From Pelorhabdus rhamnosifermentans (lineage in GTDB: Bacteria; Bacillota; Negativicutes; UMGS1260), in assembly GCF_018835585.1 (NCBI RefSeq), contig NZ_JAHGVE010000010.1:1-64000 (forward strand): a stretch of 64,000 nucleotides of DNA. Direction: 5' to 3'. Under the pieces are notes generated by a model. It had not been told where the DNA came from. It worked only from the letters and a program-made list of their open reading frames with translations, and searched no databases. Positions 7,360-16,549 of this stretch are shown piece after piece; position 1 is the first letter of the stretch, and each line of letters begins with the position of its first letter. Both the position numbers and the translations under genes were made by a program.

Positions 7360-9812
7360 TGTTAAATCGCTTTACAGAACGGGCTAAACAAGTATTGCTT
7401 TTGGCGCAAAAAGAAGCACAGAATTTTGGTCATGATTATGTGGGTACGGAGCATTTGCTCTTAGGGCTTATTGATGAAGGCTCAGGTATTGCAGCAAAGG
7501 TACTTGTATCGCTAGATATTCAGGCGGATATGATTCGTCAGCAAATTGCTATGGCTATTGGTACGGGAGACAGTCATGATGAAGAAGTGAGTTATACGCC
7601 TAGAGCTATGCATGTACTGGAACTTTCTATCGCTGAAGCCCAAGGGCTTCAACATAACTATATAGGTACGGAACATTTACTTTTAGGACTCATCCGTGAA
7701 AGCGAAGGTATTGCCGCTCAGGTACTTATGAGTATGGGCGCTGATCTTGGTGTAGTGCGTGAGCAAGTGTTAAAGTTATTAGGCGGATATGGCTCAGGTA
7801 GTCAAGGAGCAGGGGTGAAAGGAACAGATGGCAGTCAAAATAGTGCGACACCGTCTTTAGACGAGTTTGGCCGCGATTTAAACAAGCTTGTTCAGGCCGG
7901 AAAAATCGATCCTGTCATTGGTCGTGATAAAGAGATTGAGCGTGTCATCCAGATTCTAAGTCGTCGTACCAAGAATAATCCTGTCTTGATTGGTGAGCCT
8001 GGTGTAGGCAAGACAGCCATTGCTGAAGGATTGGCCGGGAGAATTGTGGAAGGCAAAGTGCCTGAGCTGTTGAAGGAGAAGCGCGTCATTTCTCTTAATA
8101 TGGCCTCCCTTGTAGCAGGTTCTAAATATCGTGGTGAATTTGAGGAACGCCTCAAAAAGGTGATTGAGGAAATTCATCAGGCAGGTAATATTATTTTGTT
8201 CATTGATGAAATGCATACCTTAATTGGCGCTGGAGCTGCCGAAGGGGCTATTGATGCGGCGAATATTTTAAAACCGGCGTTAGCGCGGGGAGAATTACAA
8301 GCTATTGGTGCCACTACGCTTGATGAGTATAAAAAGCACATTGAGAAAGATGCAGCCCTTGAGCGGCGGTTTCAGCCTATTCAAGTCGGCGAACCTACGA
8401 TGGAAGACGCTATTTTAATCTTAAAGGGTATTCGTGATAAATATGAGGCTTTTCATCGAGCGAAAATTACGGATGAGGCTATTGAGGCAGCTGTGAAATT
8501 GTCGGATCGGTATATATCGGACCGTTTTTTGCCTGATAAAGCCATTGATTTAATGGATGAAGCGGCATCACGCGTTAGAATTCAGTCGTTATCGATGCCA
8601 CCTGATTTGTCGCTGATTGAAAAAAAGATGGCAAGAATTCGTATGGAAAAGGAAGCAGCTATTTCGGGCCAGGAATTTGAGCAAGCCGCGCGACTACGCG
8701 ATGAAGAGAAAAAATTAGCCAAAGAATTAGAGGAAAAGCAAAAGGTATGGAAACAGCAAGGCAGCGAGTTGATTGAAGTAACAGACGATCATATTGCGGA
8801 AGTTGTGGCAAGCTGGACAGGGGTGCCTGTTCGTAAATTGGCTGAGGCTGAATCAGAACGGTTGCTCAAATTAGAAGAATTTATCCATAAAAGGCTGATT
8901 GGACAAGAGAGTGCTGTTTCTGCTGTGGCTAAAGCCGTTCGACGAGCGCGGGCCGGACTCAAAGATCCCAAACGCCCCATCGGTTCCTTTATTTTCTTAG
9001 GTCCCACAGGTGTGGGGAAAACAGAACTTGCCAGGGCTTTGGCTGAAGCCATGTTTGGTGATGAAAACGCCATGATTCGTCTCGATATGTCAGAGTACAT
9101 GGAGAAACATACTGTGTCACGTTTAGTTGGAGCGCCTCCTGGTTATGTAGGCTATGAGGAAGGCGGTCAGCTGACAGATGCAATTCGGCGTAAGCCTTAT
9201 GCAGTGATTTTGCTTGATGAAATTGAAAAAGCGCATTATGATGTATTTAACATCTTATTACAAGTTCTTGAAGATGGAAGGCTTACAGACAGTCAGGGGC
9301 GTACAGTTGATTTTAAAAATACCGTGATTATTATGACGTCCAATGTGGGTGCTAAGTATCTTCGCAAAGAAAATTCTCAGCTTGGATTTACGTCTAACAA
9401 AGAAGCCCAAAAGGCAGACGATCATACGAAAAATCAGGTTTTGGAAGAAGTAAAACGTGTTTTTCGTCCGGAATTTTTGAACAGAGTCGACGAGCTGATT
9501 GTCTTTAACCGTCTGACAAATGAAGATTTAGGGAAAATTGTTGATATTATGCTTGTAGATGTTGAAAAACGGCTAGAGCCCAATGGATTAAAGCTTGCTG
9601 TAAGTGTTGATGCTAAAGAAAAACTTGTCAAAGAAGGGCAAGATGATGCCTATGGAGCCAGACCGCTTCGACGTGCAATTCAAAAACTGGTTGAAGATGA
9701 AATAGCTGAATTGATGTTAAAACGTACTGTCGTACAAGGTGATACAGTGCAGGTAGGTATAGATAAAAAAAACAAATTGACTTTTGCAAAACAAATATCA
9801 GAGCAGGAATGA
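7356..9812 (+). CDS. clpC: ATP-dependent Clp protease ATP-binding subunit ClpC
   Basis: Hexameric AAA+ unfoldase (818 aa) that feeds substrates to ClpP. It has two N-terminal Clp repeats (about 1-145, GTEHLLLGL twice), AAA-1 with GEPGVGKT near 213, a coiled M-domain with a UVR motif ([16 protein letters not shown]), AAA-2 with GPTGVGKT near 549, and the C-terminal D2-small domain. Adjacent ATGs at 7356 and 7359 both suit the AAGGAGG site; 7356 overlaps the mcsB stop. It is the last gene of the CtsR operon and is followed by a terminator. Confidence 0.96.
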   Translation: MMLNRFTERAKQVLLLAQKEAQNFGHDYVGTEHLLLGLIDEGSGIAAKVLVSLDIQADMIRQQIAMAIGTGDSHDEEVSYTPRAMHVLELSIAEAQGLQHNYIGTEHLLLGLIRESEGIAAQVLMSMGADLGVVREQVLKLLGGYGSGSQGAGVKGTDGSQNSATPSLDEFGRDLNKLVQAGKIDPVIGRDKEIERVIQILSRRTKNNPVLIGEPGVGKTAIAEGLAGRIVEGKVPELLKEKRVISLNMASLVAGSKYRGEFEERLKKVIEEIHQAGNIILFIDEMHTLIGAGAAEGAIDAANILKPALARGELQAIGATTLDEYKKHIEKDAALERRFQPIQVGEPTMEDAILILKGIRDKYEAFHRAKITDEAIEAAVKLSDRYISDRFLPDKAIDLMDEAASRVRIQSLSMPPDLSLIEKKMARIRMEKEAAISGQEFEQAARLRDEEKKLAKELEEKQKVWKQQGSELIEVTDDHIAEVVASWTGVPVRKLAEAESERLLKLEEFIHKRLIGQESAVSAVAKAVRRARAGLKDPKRPIGSFIFLGPTGVGKTELARALAEAMFGDENAMIRLDMSEYMEKHTVSRLVGAPPGYVGYEEGGQLTDAIRRKPYAVILLDEIEKAHYDVFNILLQVLEDGRLTDSQGRTVDFKNTVIIMTSNVGAKYLRKENSQLGFTSNKEAQKADDHTKNQVLEEVKRVFRPEFLNRVDELIVFNRLTNEDLGKIVDIMLVDVEKRLEPNGLKLAVSVDAKEKLVKEGQDDAYGARPLRRAIQKLVEDEIAELMLKRTVVQGDTVQVGIDKKNKLTFAKQISEQE

Positions 9813-9825
9813 AGCAACTTAGTAG

Positions 9826-9860
9826 CGAACAAGCACTCTAAAAGAAGAGTGCTTGTTTTA
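9826..9860 (+). terminator. Intrinsic terminator after clpC
   Basis: AACAAGCACTCT and AGAGTGCTTGTT form a 12-bp stem ending in GTTTTA. It closes the ctsR operon just before radA; some read-through into radA is possible. Confidence 0.78.
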
Positions 9861-9881
9861 CTGTGCAGGGAGAGAAAGTCA

Positions 9882-11252
9882 TTGGCTAAAAATAAAACAG
9901 TTTATGTATGTCAAGAGTGTGGTCATGAGTCGTTAAAGTGGTTGGGAAAGTGTCCGGCCTGTAGTGCCTGGAATAGTATGGTAGAAGAGATTGTTCAGCA
10001 TGAAACAGCTGCACGCAGGGGGTTGTCACTGGGGTTATCAAGTGGTCAAAATCCCGTGCCTATCGGGGAAGTGAATGTTGAAGAAACACCGCGCTTTAGT
10101 ACGGGTTCAGGCGAATTAAATCGTGTTCTTGGCGGGGGGCTTTTACCTGGTTCTTTAACGATGATCGTGGGAGATCCTGGCGTTGGAAAGTCGAGTATGA
10201 CTATTAAGGTCTGCTCGAATGTAGCTGCGCAGGGCGGAAAAGTTTTATATGTTACAGGGGAGGAAAGTACCCAGCAGATTAAACTTCGGGCCGATCGTCT
10301 CAGCGCAATTCATGAACATTTATATGTACTGAGTGAAACGAATCTGGAAGTCATTGAGCAGCAGGCTTTAAAATTACAGCCCAGTTTGCTTGTCATTGAT
10401 TCCATTCAAACGATCTTTCAACCAGAGCTATCCAGTGCTCCCGGAAGCGTTAGTCAGGTACGAGAGTGTGCCGTTCAATTGCTTAAACTTGCTAAAAGCC
10501 ATTTCATTGCGACTTGTCTTGTCGGGCATGTTCTCAAGGACGGTTCGCTGGCTGGTCCGAGAACACTTGAACATATTGTGGATACGGTGTTGTATTTTGA
10601 GGGGGATCGCAATGCGCAATACCGTATTCTGCGGGCCATAAAAAATCGTTTTGGCAGTACAAATGAATTGGGTCTGTTTGAGATGCGTAATGAAGGCTTA
10701 ATTGATGTGCCTGACGCGTCGAAAATATTTCTCGCCGAACGTCCCTTGGATGTGCCAGGCAGTATTGTTGTGCCAACGATAGAAGGAACGCGTCCCTTGC
10801 TAGTGGAGGTTCAGGCTCTTGTCAGTTCTTCGTCCTTTATGCCGCCGCGCCGGGCGGCTGATGGTGTCGATATTAAACGCATTCAATTGTTGCTTGCTGT
10901 GCTGGAAAAACGGGTAGGTATGTCCATTGGTGCGGCTGATGTTTATGTGAAGGTCGCAGGCGGGATTAATGTTGATGAACCTGCCATCGATTTAGGACTT
11001 GCCGTTGCTTTGGCTTCGAGCTTTCGTAATTGTCAAACGTCAGCCAATACAGCTGTCTTTGGTGAAATTGGTCTTGCAGGTGAAGTACGGGCTGTTACGC
11101 AAGTGGAACCGCGTATACGGGAAGCAGAAAGAATGGGGTTTAAGCGCATGATCTTGCCACAGGGAAATTTAAAGGGGTTGCTGCTTAAAACAGGGATGAA
11201 GCTGGTTGGAGTGGAAACGGTTCAGGAAGGCTTAGATGCAGCTTTAGATTGA
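9882..11252 (+). CDS. radA: DNA repair protein RadA
   Basis: RadA helps process recombination intermediates, acting as a hexameric branch-migration helicase. The 456-aa product starts with a four-Cys zinc finger (Cys10, 13, 24, 27). A RecA-like core follows with GDPGVGKS (Walker A) and the diagnostic RadA motif KNRFGSTNELG, and then a Lon-like C-terminal domain. TTG 9882 is chosen because a GGGAGA site precedes it and the protein then begins MAKNKTVYVCQECGHES. The frame opens 33 bases earlier inside the terminator. clpC-radA is a common Firmicute order. Confidence 0.94.
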   Translation: MAKNKTVYVCQECGHESLKWLGKCPACSAWNSMVEEIVQHETAARRGLSLGLSSGQNPVPIGEVNVEETPRFSTGSGELNRVLGGGLLPGSLTMIVGDPGVGKSSMTIKVCSNVAAQGGKVLYVTGEESTQQIKLRADRLSAIHEHLYVLSETNLEVIEQQALKLQPSLLVIDSIQTIFQPELSSAPGSVSQVRECAVQLLKLAKSHFIATCLVGHVLKDGSLAGPRTLEHIVDTVLYFEGDRNAQYRILRAIKNRFGSTNELGLFEMRNEGLIDVPDASKIFLAERPLDVPGSIVVPTIEGTRPLLVEVQALVSSSSFMPPRRAADGVDIKRIQLLLAVLEKRVGMSIGAADVYVKVAGGINVDEPAIDLGLAVALASSFRNCQTSANTAVFGEIGLAGEVRAVTQVEPRIREAERMGFKRMILPQGNLKGLLLKTGMKLVGVETVQEGLDAALD

Positions 11253-11485
11253 CAGGAGCTGATTAAAACTTTTGAGTTCCTTTAGCAGGAATATTTGACG
11301 GGTTGAAGAATTATAATTTAGAGTGAATATGAGCATGAAGCTTGTATTGAATTGATCAGAAGGTCAAAATTTAGGTTCGATACTCGGAGAATTTTATATT
11401 GCGAGATGCTGCCACGAAGGTTGCTCCTTATAAATAAGGGTGACTTGACGTGGCTTTTTTGTTATATATTAGGAGGTTTACGAAA
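11253..11485 (+). promoter_or_regulatory. cbiM leader with attenuator-like terminator
   Basis: This 233-bp gap has no gene. TTGACG (11295-11300) and TATAAT (11312-11317) are present, but their 11-bp spacing is too short for a normal promoter. GCCACG (11411-11416) pairs with CGTGGC (11449-11454) around an inner bulged stem, followed by six T, only about 15 bp before the cbiM AGGAGG. That placement suggests transcription attenuation of the metal transporter. I could not find the B12-box of a cobalamin riboswitch or a NiCo riboswitch consensus. A simple radA terminator is the alternative. Confidence 0.5.
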
Positions 11486-12187
11486 ATGCATATTCCAGAT
11501 GGATATTTAAGTCCTTCTACTTGTTTAACACTTGGAGCGGTCATGCTTCCTATATGGTATCGTGCTTCAGCAAAATTGAAACGAACCTTGGATGTGACAC
11601 GTATTCCCCTTATTTCTATGGGGGCTGTGTTTGCTTTTTTAATTATGATGTTTAATGTGCCCATACCGGATGGTACGACGGCTCATGCTACAGGGGCTAT
11701 TTTACTTGCTATTGTTTTAGGTCCCTGGGCCGCTGTCATTGCTATGAGTGTGGCCCTCGTAATTCAAGCCCTTGTTTTTGGGGATGGTGGTATCTTAGCT
11801 ATTGGTGCCAATACATTTAATATGGCATTTATTGCTCCATTCATTGGTTATGCAGTGTATCGTTTGCTTAGCACTCAGGCTGTAAACGGTTCGAGGCGGC
11901 AATTCTTTGCGAGTGCGATTGCCGGTTATTGTGGCTTGAATGTTGCGGCAATGGCAGCTGCCATTGAATTTGGTTTGCAACCTTTATTGTTTAAAGCGGC
12001 TGATGGGACTCCCTTGTATTGTCCTTATGGGTTTGACGTGACGATTCCAGCTATGATGATTGCTCATCTTACTGTAGCAGGAGTTGTTGAGGGGCTTGTT
12101 ACAGCAGTGGCATTAAAATTTATTATCAGTCAATCAGCTGATCTGATTATGACTTCAACTGAAACCGCTAAGGAGGGTGAAAGGTAA
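11486..12187 (+). CDS. cbiM: Cobalt/nickel ECF transporter substrate-binding protein CbiM
   Basis: Membrane S-component that binds Co2+ or Ni2+ through its N-terminus. The 233-aa product begins MHIPDGYLSP, where Met1, His2 and a further His form the metal site, so ATG 11486 (behind AGGAGG) must be the start. About six to seven hydrophobic helices follow; the conserved IPDGTTAHATG and GDGGILAIGANTFNM segments are present. It is the first gene of a four-gene uptake operon. Co versus Ni cannot be settled; no cobalamin synthesis genes are nearby. Confidence 0.94.
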   Translation: MHIPDGYLSPSTCLTLGAVMLPIWYRASAKLKRTLDVTRIPLISMGAVFAFLIMMFNVPIPDGTTAHATGAILLAIVLGPWAAVIAMSVALVIQALVFGDGGILAIGANTFNMAFIAPFIGYAVYRLLSTQAVNGSRRQFFASAIAGYCGLNVAAMAAAIEFGLQPLLFKAADGTPLYCPYGFDVTIPAMMIAHLTVAGVVEGLVTAVALKFIISQSADLIMTSTETAKEGER

Positions 12188-12510
12188 TGCAACGATGCGT
12201 TGGATGGATTTTGATTGTTATGGCTTTTCTTTCGCCCCTAGGACTGCTTACGAAAGGGACAGCATGGGGCGAATGGGGAAGCGTCGATTTACAGGATATG
12301 GTTGGCTATATTCCGCAAGGCATGAAAAAATTAGCTGGTATATGGCAAGCCCTTTTTCCTGATTATAATATGAATTTTTTAGGCGAAGGGTTAGCGAGCG
12401 AATATGCTGGTTATATCTTATCGGCACTTGTTGGTTCTGTGTTGATTTATGTCGTGAGCATGATTTTTACAAAGCTACTTATTCATCAGAAAAACAGTCC
12501 GGTATCTTAA
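12187..12510 (+). CDS. PDGLE-type accessory membrane protein (CbiN/NikN-like)
   Basis: A 107-aa protein with an N-terminal hydrophobic segment (about 5-24), an extracytoplasmic stretch containing WQALFPDYNMNFLGEG, and a second membrane helix (about 78-98). This matches the PDGLE accessory component of Co/Ni ECF transporters, which replaces CbiN or is often fused to CbiM. Its ATG shares one base with the cbiM stop, and cbiQ starts right after its stop. The family assignment rests on shape and context as much as on motif. Confidence 0.75.
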   Translation: MQRCVGWILIVMAFLSPLGLLTKGTAWGEWGSVDLQDMVGYIPQGMKKLAGIWQALFPDYNMNFLGEGLASEYAGYILSALVGSVLIYVVSMIFTKLLIHQKNSPVS

Positions 12511-13410
12511 ATGAAAACAGCTACTCTTCCCATCTGGCTACAGCAGACAGCCTCTACTGATTTGCCAAAACACAAAAATAGCTGGTCATGTAAGGACTAT
12601 TTGGAAAAGACCTTAGAACATATTAATAGGATTATGGCTGAAGATGCTTGTGCTACAAGGATTAGTAGTTCTCAGGGGTTATTGCAAGGTGTTCAAGCAC
12701 CTGTTAAATTTATTGGTCTCCTTGCCTTAATGATTGCAGCCTCTTTAACTAAAAGCTTGGCATTTCTTTTTTTGCTCAATGCAGTGATATTCGGAGTAGC
12801 CCTTCAATCAGGTCTTGGATTACAGGCTGTGAGTGTTCGCATTTGGCTGCCGACGTGTTTGTTTGCAGGTATTGCTGTGCTACCCGGGATCATCAATTGG
12901 GTTACACCTGGTGAGCCGCTCTATATTATTTATCATGATTTAGCCATTACGAAACAAGGTGTAAAAGCAGCTGCCTTCGTGCTACTACGAGCGGGAGCTT
13001 CTTTGGGTTTGGCTACTTTATTGATTAAAACGACGCGTTGGTCACTCTTAACGAAGGCTTTTGTTCAATTGGGGCTACCTGGCGAAATTGTTACAGTGTT
13101 GGATTTGACTTATCGGTATATTTATATGTTTTTGCTACTATTTATGGAATATTTACTGGGACGGCGGAGCCGGTTAGTTGGATTGGAATCGCAATCAGCG
13201 AAGATTTCCTGGATTGGGGGAACCATTGCGGCTTTTTTGCGCATGATATGGGAGTATAGTCAGGAAATTAATGATGCCATGCAGTCAAGAGGCTATTCAG
13301 GTGAATATATTGCTGAACCAAGGGTGCCGCTCAAGTTGCACGATATTTGTTTTTTATTTTTAGTTATGGTGCTATGTGTTTGTGCCTATGGAGGAACTTT
13401 TTATGTCTGA
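12511..13410 (+). CDS. cbiQ: ECF transporter transmembrane protein CbiQ
   Basis: Transmembrane coupling (T) component linking CbiM to the ATPase. The 299-aa product has a longer than usual hydrophilic N-terminus (about 65 aa), then about five helices starting VKFIGLLALMIAAS. The coupling-helix motif MQSRGYSGEY near 255-264 contains the conserved Arg-Gly pair that docks to the ATPase. The ATG follows the preceding stop directly. The 3' end overlaps cbiO by eight bases. Confidence 0.9.
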   Translation: MKTATLPIWLQQTASTDLPKHKNSWSCKDYLEKTLEHINRIMAEDACATRISSSQGLLQGVQAPVKFIGLLALMIAASLTKSLAFLFLLNAVIFGVALQSGLGLQAVSVRIWLPTCLFAGIAVLPGIINWVTPGEPLYIIYHDLAITKQGVKAAAFVLLRAGASLGLATLLIKTTRWSLLTKAFVQLGLPGEIVTVLDLTYRYIYMFLLLFMEYLLGRRSRLVGLESQSAKISWIGGTIAAFLRMIWEYSQEINDAMQSRGYSGEYIAEPRVPLKLHDICFLFLVMVLCVCAYGGTFYV

Positions 13411-14224
13411 GTCACTTATTTATGCGTTAGAACATGTTACTTACCAATATAAGGATGGAAAAATTGCCCTAGAAGACATTAACTTACAAGTAGCAGCACA
13501 AGAAAGGGTTATGCTGCTTGGTCCCAATGGGTGTGGAAAGTCAACTCTGCAAAAGATATTAGCTGGGTTAATCTTTGCCACTTCAGGTATAGTGACTGCT
13601 TTTGGAGAAAAAATTCAGTTCCAATTGATGAAAGACAGGCAATTTTCTACGGCTTTCCGGCGGAAAGTGGGGTTCGTTTTTCAAAATTCCGATGTCCAAA
13701 TCTTTTGTACGAGTGTACTTGATGAAATTATGTTTGGGCCTTTAGCTATGGGAATGAACTTTTCTGATGCCAAGCAGCGTGCAGAAGAATTGATTTCTTA
13801 TACAGGGATCTCGTCACTTTCTCACTGTTCCCCTCATCATCTGAGTGGTGGGGAAAAAAAGAAGGTGGCGATTGCAGCCATTCTTGCTGTGAACCCTGAA
13901 GTATTGATTTTCGATGAACCGACAAATGGCTTGGATCCGAAATCACAGCGGTGGATTATTGATACAATCAATCAGTTAAATCAAGCAGGGAAAACAATTA
14001 TTTTGGCGACGCATTGTCTGGAATCAGTGCCAGAATTGGCGGATCGCGTCGTCGTACTAGGTGAGAATCATCGGATTATTGCGAGCGATACGCCCAAAGC
14101 CATTTTAACGAATCGTGAAATTTTATTAGCAGCGAATTTGATTGATCCGCGGTATCATTTGCATTTACATGGTACAGATGGGCATGTTCATATTCACAAA
14201 CGAGATGAAGTACTTAATTCATAA
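13403..14224 (+). CDS. cbiO: Energy-coupling ATPase CbiO with His-rich tail
   Basis: ABC ATPase (273 aa) powering Co/Ni uptake. Walker A is GPNGCGKST, the Q-loop is FVFQNSDVQIF, the signature is HLSGGEKKKVAIA and Walker B is VLIFDEPTNGLD. A frame opens at 13376 inside cbiQ, but ATG 13403 has GGAGGA seven bases upstream and fits. The C-terminus is histidine-rich (HLHLHGTDGHVHIHK, seven His within about 15 residues), suggesting metal binding or sensing. It is the last gene of the operon. Confidence 0.93.
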   Translation: MSESLIYALEHVTYQYKDGKIALEDINLQVAAQERVMLLGPNGCGKSTLQKILAGLIFATSGIVTAFGEKIQFQLMKDRQFSTAFRRKVGFVFQNSDVQIFCTSVLDEIMFGPLAMGMNFSDAKQRAEELISYTGISSLSHCSPHHLSGGEKKKVAIAAILAVNPEVLIFDEPTNGLDPKSQRWIIDTINQLNQAGKTIILATHCLESVPELADRVVVLGENHRIIASDTPKAILTNREILLAANLIDPRYHLHLHGTDGHVHIHKRDEVLNS

Positions 14225-14231
14225 GCTTTGC

Positions 14232-14555
14232 TTATTTCTGTTTATATTTAGTTAAATCCACATCTTCAACATAACGGGCAATGGCTCGATTTTCCTCTAA
14301 TCTGATGACTCGAAACCGCTGATTTTCTTCCGTAATGACTTCATCGCCCGGACTTACTACAAGGGGGACATACATGAGACTTTTGCCGGTCTTTTCATCA
14401 ATAATCAGGTAATAGTCATAGAGTTTTTGTGGTGCTTGTTCGGTTTTTTGTTTGACGGACATAAAACTTAAGGGTGTGTAATAAAATAAGATTCCTGTAA
14501 GTCCCACACCGATGAACAAACTTATTATAAGGAATCGGAGGTATTTTTTTTTCAT
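14232..14555 (-). CDS. Small membrane-anchored protein sharing a domain with its SpoIIP-like neighbour
   Basis: A 107-aa protein of unknown function. One N-terminal membrane helix (about 7-27) is followed by an external domain of about 60 residues. That domain aligns by eye with residues 36-86 of the SpoIIP-like protein encoded just upstream: YYLIIDEKTGKSL against YFTLTDEQGQVLL, PGDEVITEENQRFRV against KGDAFITEDNRYYEV, and AIARYV against ATAKYV. It lies 13 bp behind that gene on the same strand, so the two are co-transcribed. A partnership in peptidoglycan or sporulation is inferred. Confidence 0.72.
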   Translation of the reverse strand: MKKKYLRFLIISLFIGVGLTGILFYYTPLSFMSVKQKTEQAPQKLYDYYLIIDEKTGKSLMYVPLVVSPGDEVITEENQRFRVIRLEENRAIARYVEDVDLTKYKQK

Positions 14556-14568
14556 AGTTTCCTCTCCC

Positions 14569-15732
14569 TTAAGGTTTCTGTTTTTTACGTAATTTGTTTT
14601 TCTGACGGGTCATGAGATTAAGAAATTCTTTTTCGCGAAATTGTCGGATTCGAGCGAGCATTTCTTTGATGTTGCCTGTACTTAGGTAGAGGTAAACCAT
14701 GATTCCAAGCATAAGTAAAATAATCATAATCAGGATATCTTTACCATATGACAGGGGGGATATGACTGGTGGAGCGGGGGAATCTGCAAATGGAGTAGGC
14801 TCAATATTAGCGGATGAGCCGGGTGTTTCAGGAGGAGTCGGTGGACTTGGGGGAGTCGTGGCGAAAAGGGATGGAATAAGATCAGCGAATAAGGCAATCG
14901 AGTGTTGGGCTTGTTCCAGACTGTTATATTGGGTCCCCACTTCAACAAGCATTGCCTTGGGATTTAAGTCCTGATTATAATTCCCGTGGGCAATGAAAAT
15001 TCCCCGGATTAGTCCCTTAGATTGATGATCTGCGACATTTTTAATGTTTTTTGCATAATCAAGCGTGGTATTGATGTTCTGATTTTCGCGTCCTACAACT
15101 AATAAAATTTTGGTTAAATCTTGGCCGTTTAAATTGAATTTGTACATGTCAAGGGGAGCGCTATCGCGATGAATATCAAATAGTGCTACAGGTTGTTGCT
15201 GTAAAAGACGCATAAATGTGCGCCGTGAACGCTGATAGGCATTGGCATCGTGGGGATCATGCAGTGTTTTATCATGGTCAACTTGGTAATGAAGATCCGT
15301 TAACTTTGTTTGAAATGCGTCACCTACTGACATGATGCTGCCTTTTCCAGCAATGGCAGCTTGACCGTCGGTTGGAATATAGCATTCATCTGTATGGGTA
15401 TGATAAATACTTATCAGTGGTTGGGTGAAACTGGTTTCTCCGGCTACTGCCTTAATTGGTGGGACGCTTAGGACTGTTTTAACATATTTGGCTGTGGCTT
15501 GTGTTCCATTGACGGAAAAGACTTCATAATAACGATTGTCTTCTGTAATAAAAGCATCGCCTTTCCGTACAGTAAGACCCGTCAATAATAGCACTTGCCC
15601 CTGTTCATCTGTGAGGGTAAAGTATTGATCTGTTTCTTCAACGGGGTCTGAAGGGTTACTGGCTCCGATAGCTATCGGAAATATAGCTATGATATTCAGC
15701 GATAAAAACAATAGGAACAGTTTCATTATCAT
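14569..15732 (-). CDS. SpoIIP-like stage II sporulation amidase
   Basis: 387 aa. SpoIIP is a zinc amidase and endopeptidase that thins septal peptidoglycan for forespore engulfment. Here an N-terminal signal (1-24) is followed by a small domain (36-86), then a SpoIIP catalytic domain (about 104-290). Candidate zinc/catalytic residues are in YHTHTDE (His111, His113), DIHRDS (His188) and VEVGTQ (Glu264). A proline-rich linker (293-325) leads to a C-terminal membrane helix (331-350) and a lysine-rich tail. The C-terminal anchor differs from the N-terminally anchored Bacillus protein. ATG 15732 has GGTGGTGA upstream. It could be a paralogue rather than the main SpoIIP. Confidence 0.82.
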   Translation of the reverse strand: MIMKLFLLFLSLNIIAIFPIAIGASNPSDPVEETDQYFTLTDEQGQVLLLTGLTVRKGDAFITEDNRYYEVFSVNGTQATAKYVKTVLSVPPIKAVAGETSFTQPLISIYHTHTDECYIPTDGQAAIAGKGSIMSVGDAFQTKLTDLHYQVDHDKTLHDPHDANAYQRSRRTFMRLLQQQPVALFDIHRDSAPLDMYKFNLNGQDLTKILLVVGRENQNINTTLDYAKNIKNVADHQSKGLIRGIFIAHGNYNQDLNPKAMLVEVGTQYNSLEQAQHSIALFADLIPSLFATTPPSPPTPPETPGSSANIEPTPFADSPAPPVISPLSYGKDILIMIILLMLGIMVYLYLSTGNIKEMLARIRQFREKEFLNLMTRQKNKLRKKQKP

Positions 15733-15839
15733 TTATGTTGTCACCACCGACTTAGACTTCTTGTGTATAGAAGATAGCGTATCCGATAGATTATTGCTTT
15801 ATGTAAAATCCAAAAAATGAGTTTTTGATGTAAAAATAA

Positions 15840-15868
15840 AAAAAGACGACAAAAGTCGCCTTTTTATT
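15840..15868. terminator. Bidirectional intrinsic terminator
   Basis: The stem GACGAC-AAAA-GTCGCC is flanked by A-run and T-run, so it can work on both strands. On the minus strand it ends the MazG-like gene; no plus-strand gene needs it. Confidence 0.7.
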
Positions 15869-15889
15869 GCTTACCCATTCGAGATGCCA

Positions 15890-16285
15890 TTACGTTAAAT
15901 GATAGACACCCAATGTTTTGATGTTATTGCATTCTTGTTGAATAACTTCATCTAGTTTAAGTCCCGTCAAATTGCAGAAGGCCGCCAAATAGAACAAGCT
16001 GTGACCCACTTCTTTGGCTAGTATTTCTTTACAGGCCGGACAAGGTTCACCGGACAGATGGGTCAACATATGATTTTTAAGATCTTTAAATTCCGTATTG
16101 GCAGGTACCTGTTGTTTGTGTGCCGAGATCGAAATACAACCACATTCAGTTACTGCTTTTGCTAAAGCTCGATTGATACGTGTGGTTGCTTCCTGATACT
16201 TGGTCATGACATCAATGACACTACGGTGACGGACGAGAGATTCATCAACAATAGACTGGAAGTCTAAGCAACAATCTTCAGGCAT
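15890..16285 (-). CDS. Small MazG-like / DUF1573-annotated protein
   Basis: A 131-aa cytosolic protein. Similar short proteins in Clostridia are, from memory, annotated as DUF1573 or MazG-like. Visible features are Cys-rich stretches (CGC near residues 48-50, PCPAC near 82-86) and a helical C-terminal part (LAKEVGHSLFYLAAFCNLTG then LKLDEVI). The latter resembles the helix pattern of all-alpha NTP pyrophosphohydrolases, but the full EExxE metal motif is not evident. It is monocistronic and divergent from yacL. Function is unproven. Confidence 0.6.
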   Translation of the reverse strand: MPEDCCLDFQSIVDESLVRHRSVIDVMTKYQEATTRINRALAKAVTECGCISISAHKQQVPANTEFKDLKNHMLTHLSGEPCPACKEILAKEVGHSLFYLAAFCNLTGLKLDEVIQQECNNIKTLGVYHLT

Positions 16286-16364
16286 AACATGTGCACCTCA
16301 CTTTGAAATCTATTATATCGATGTGAGAGGGTAATTGTCAATAAACACCCGTGCAAGCAAAAAA

Positions 16365-16430
16365 TTGACAATAATTTAATCCTATGCTACAATAGATGAA
16401 TTTGACAATAAAAATCTATTTTGCTATACT
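16365..16430 (+). promoter_or_regulatory. Two tandem sigma-A promoters for yacL
   Basis: P1 is TTGACA (16365-16370), 17 bp, TACAAT (16388-16393). P2 is TTGACA (16402-16407), 17 bp, TATACT (16425-16430). Both have consensus -35 boxes and ideal spacing, predicting strong constitutive expression of yacL-ispDF. Confidence 0.82.
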
Positions 16431-16549
16431 GAATACACTATATTTTAGGGACTTTTTTAGTTTTTCACTGTATGTAGGACTCATTTTTGGGGTATAATAC
16501 CAATGGAATGACTAATAAAAGTTTTGTAGTCGAAAGGAGGTGTTCATGT

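Noticed and set aside
8789-9100. Minus-strand ORF over clpC
   Set aside because: It is a shadow of the AAA-2 region with no independent support.
11253-11485. Cobalamin riboswitch before cbiM
   Set aside because: No B12-box or the conserved core could be found, so only an unassigned leader is reported.
14699-14974. 91-codon plus-strand ORF over the SpoIIP-like gene
   Set aside because: It is antisense to the well-supported SpoIIP-like protein, and its composition mirrors the proline-rich linker.
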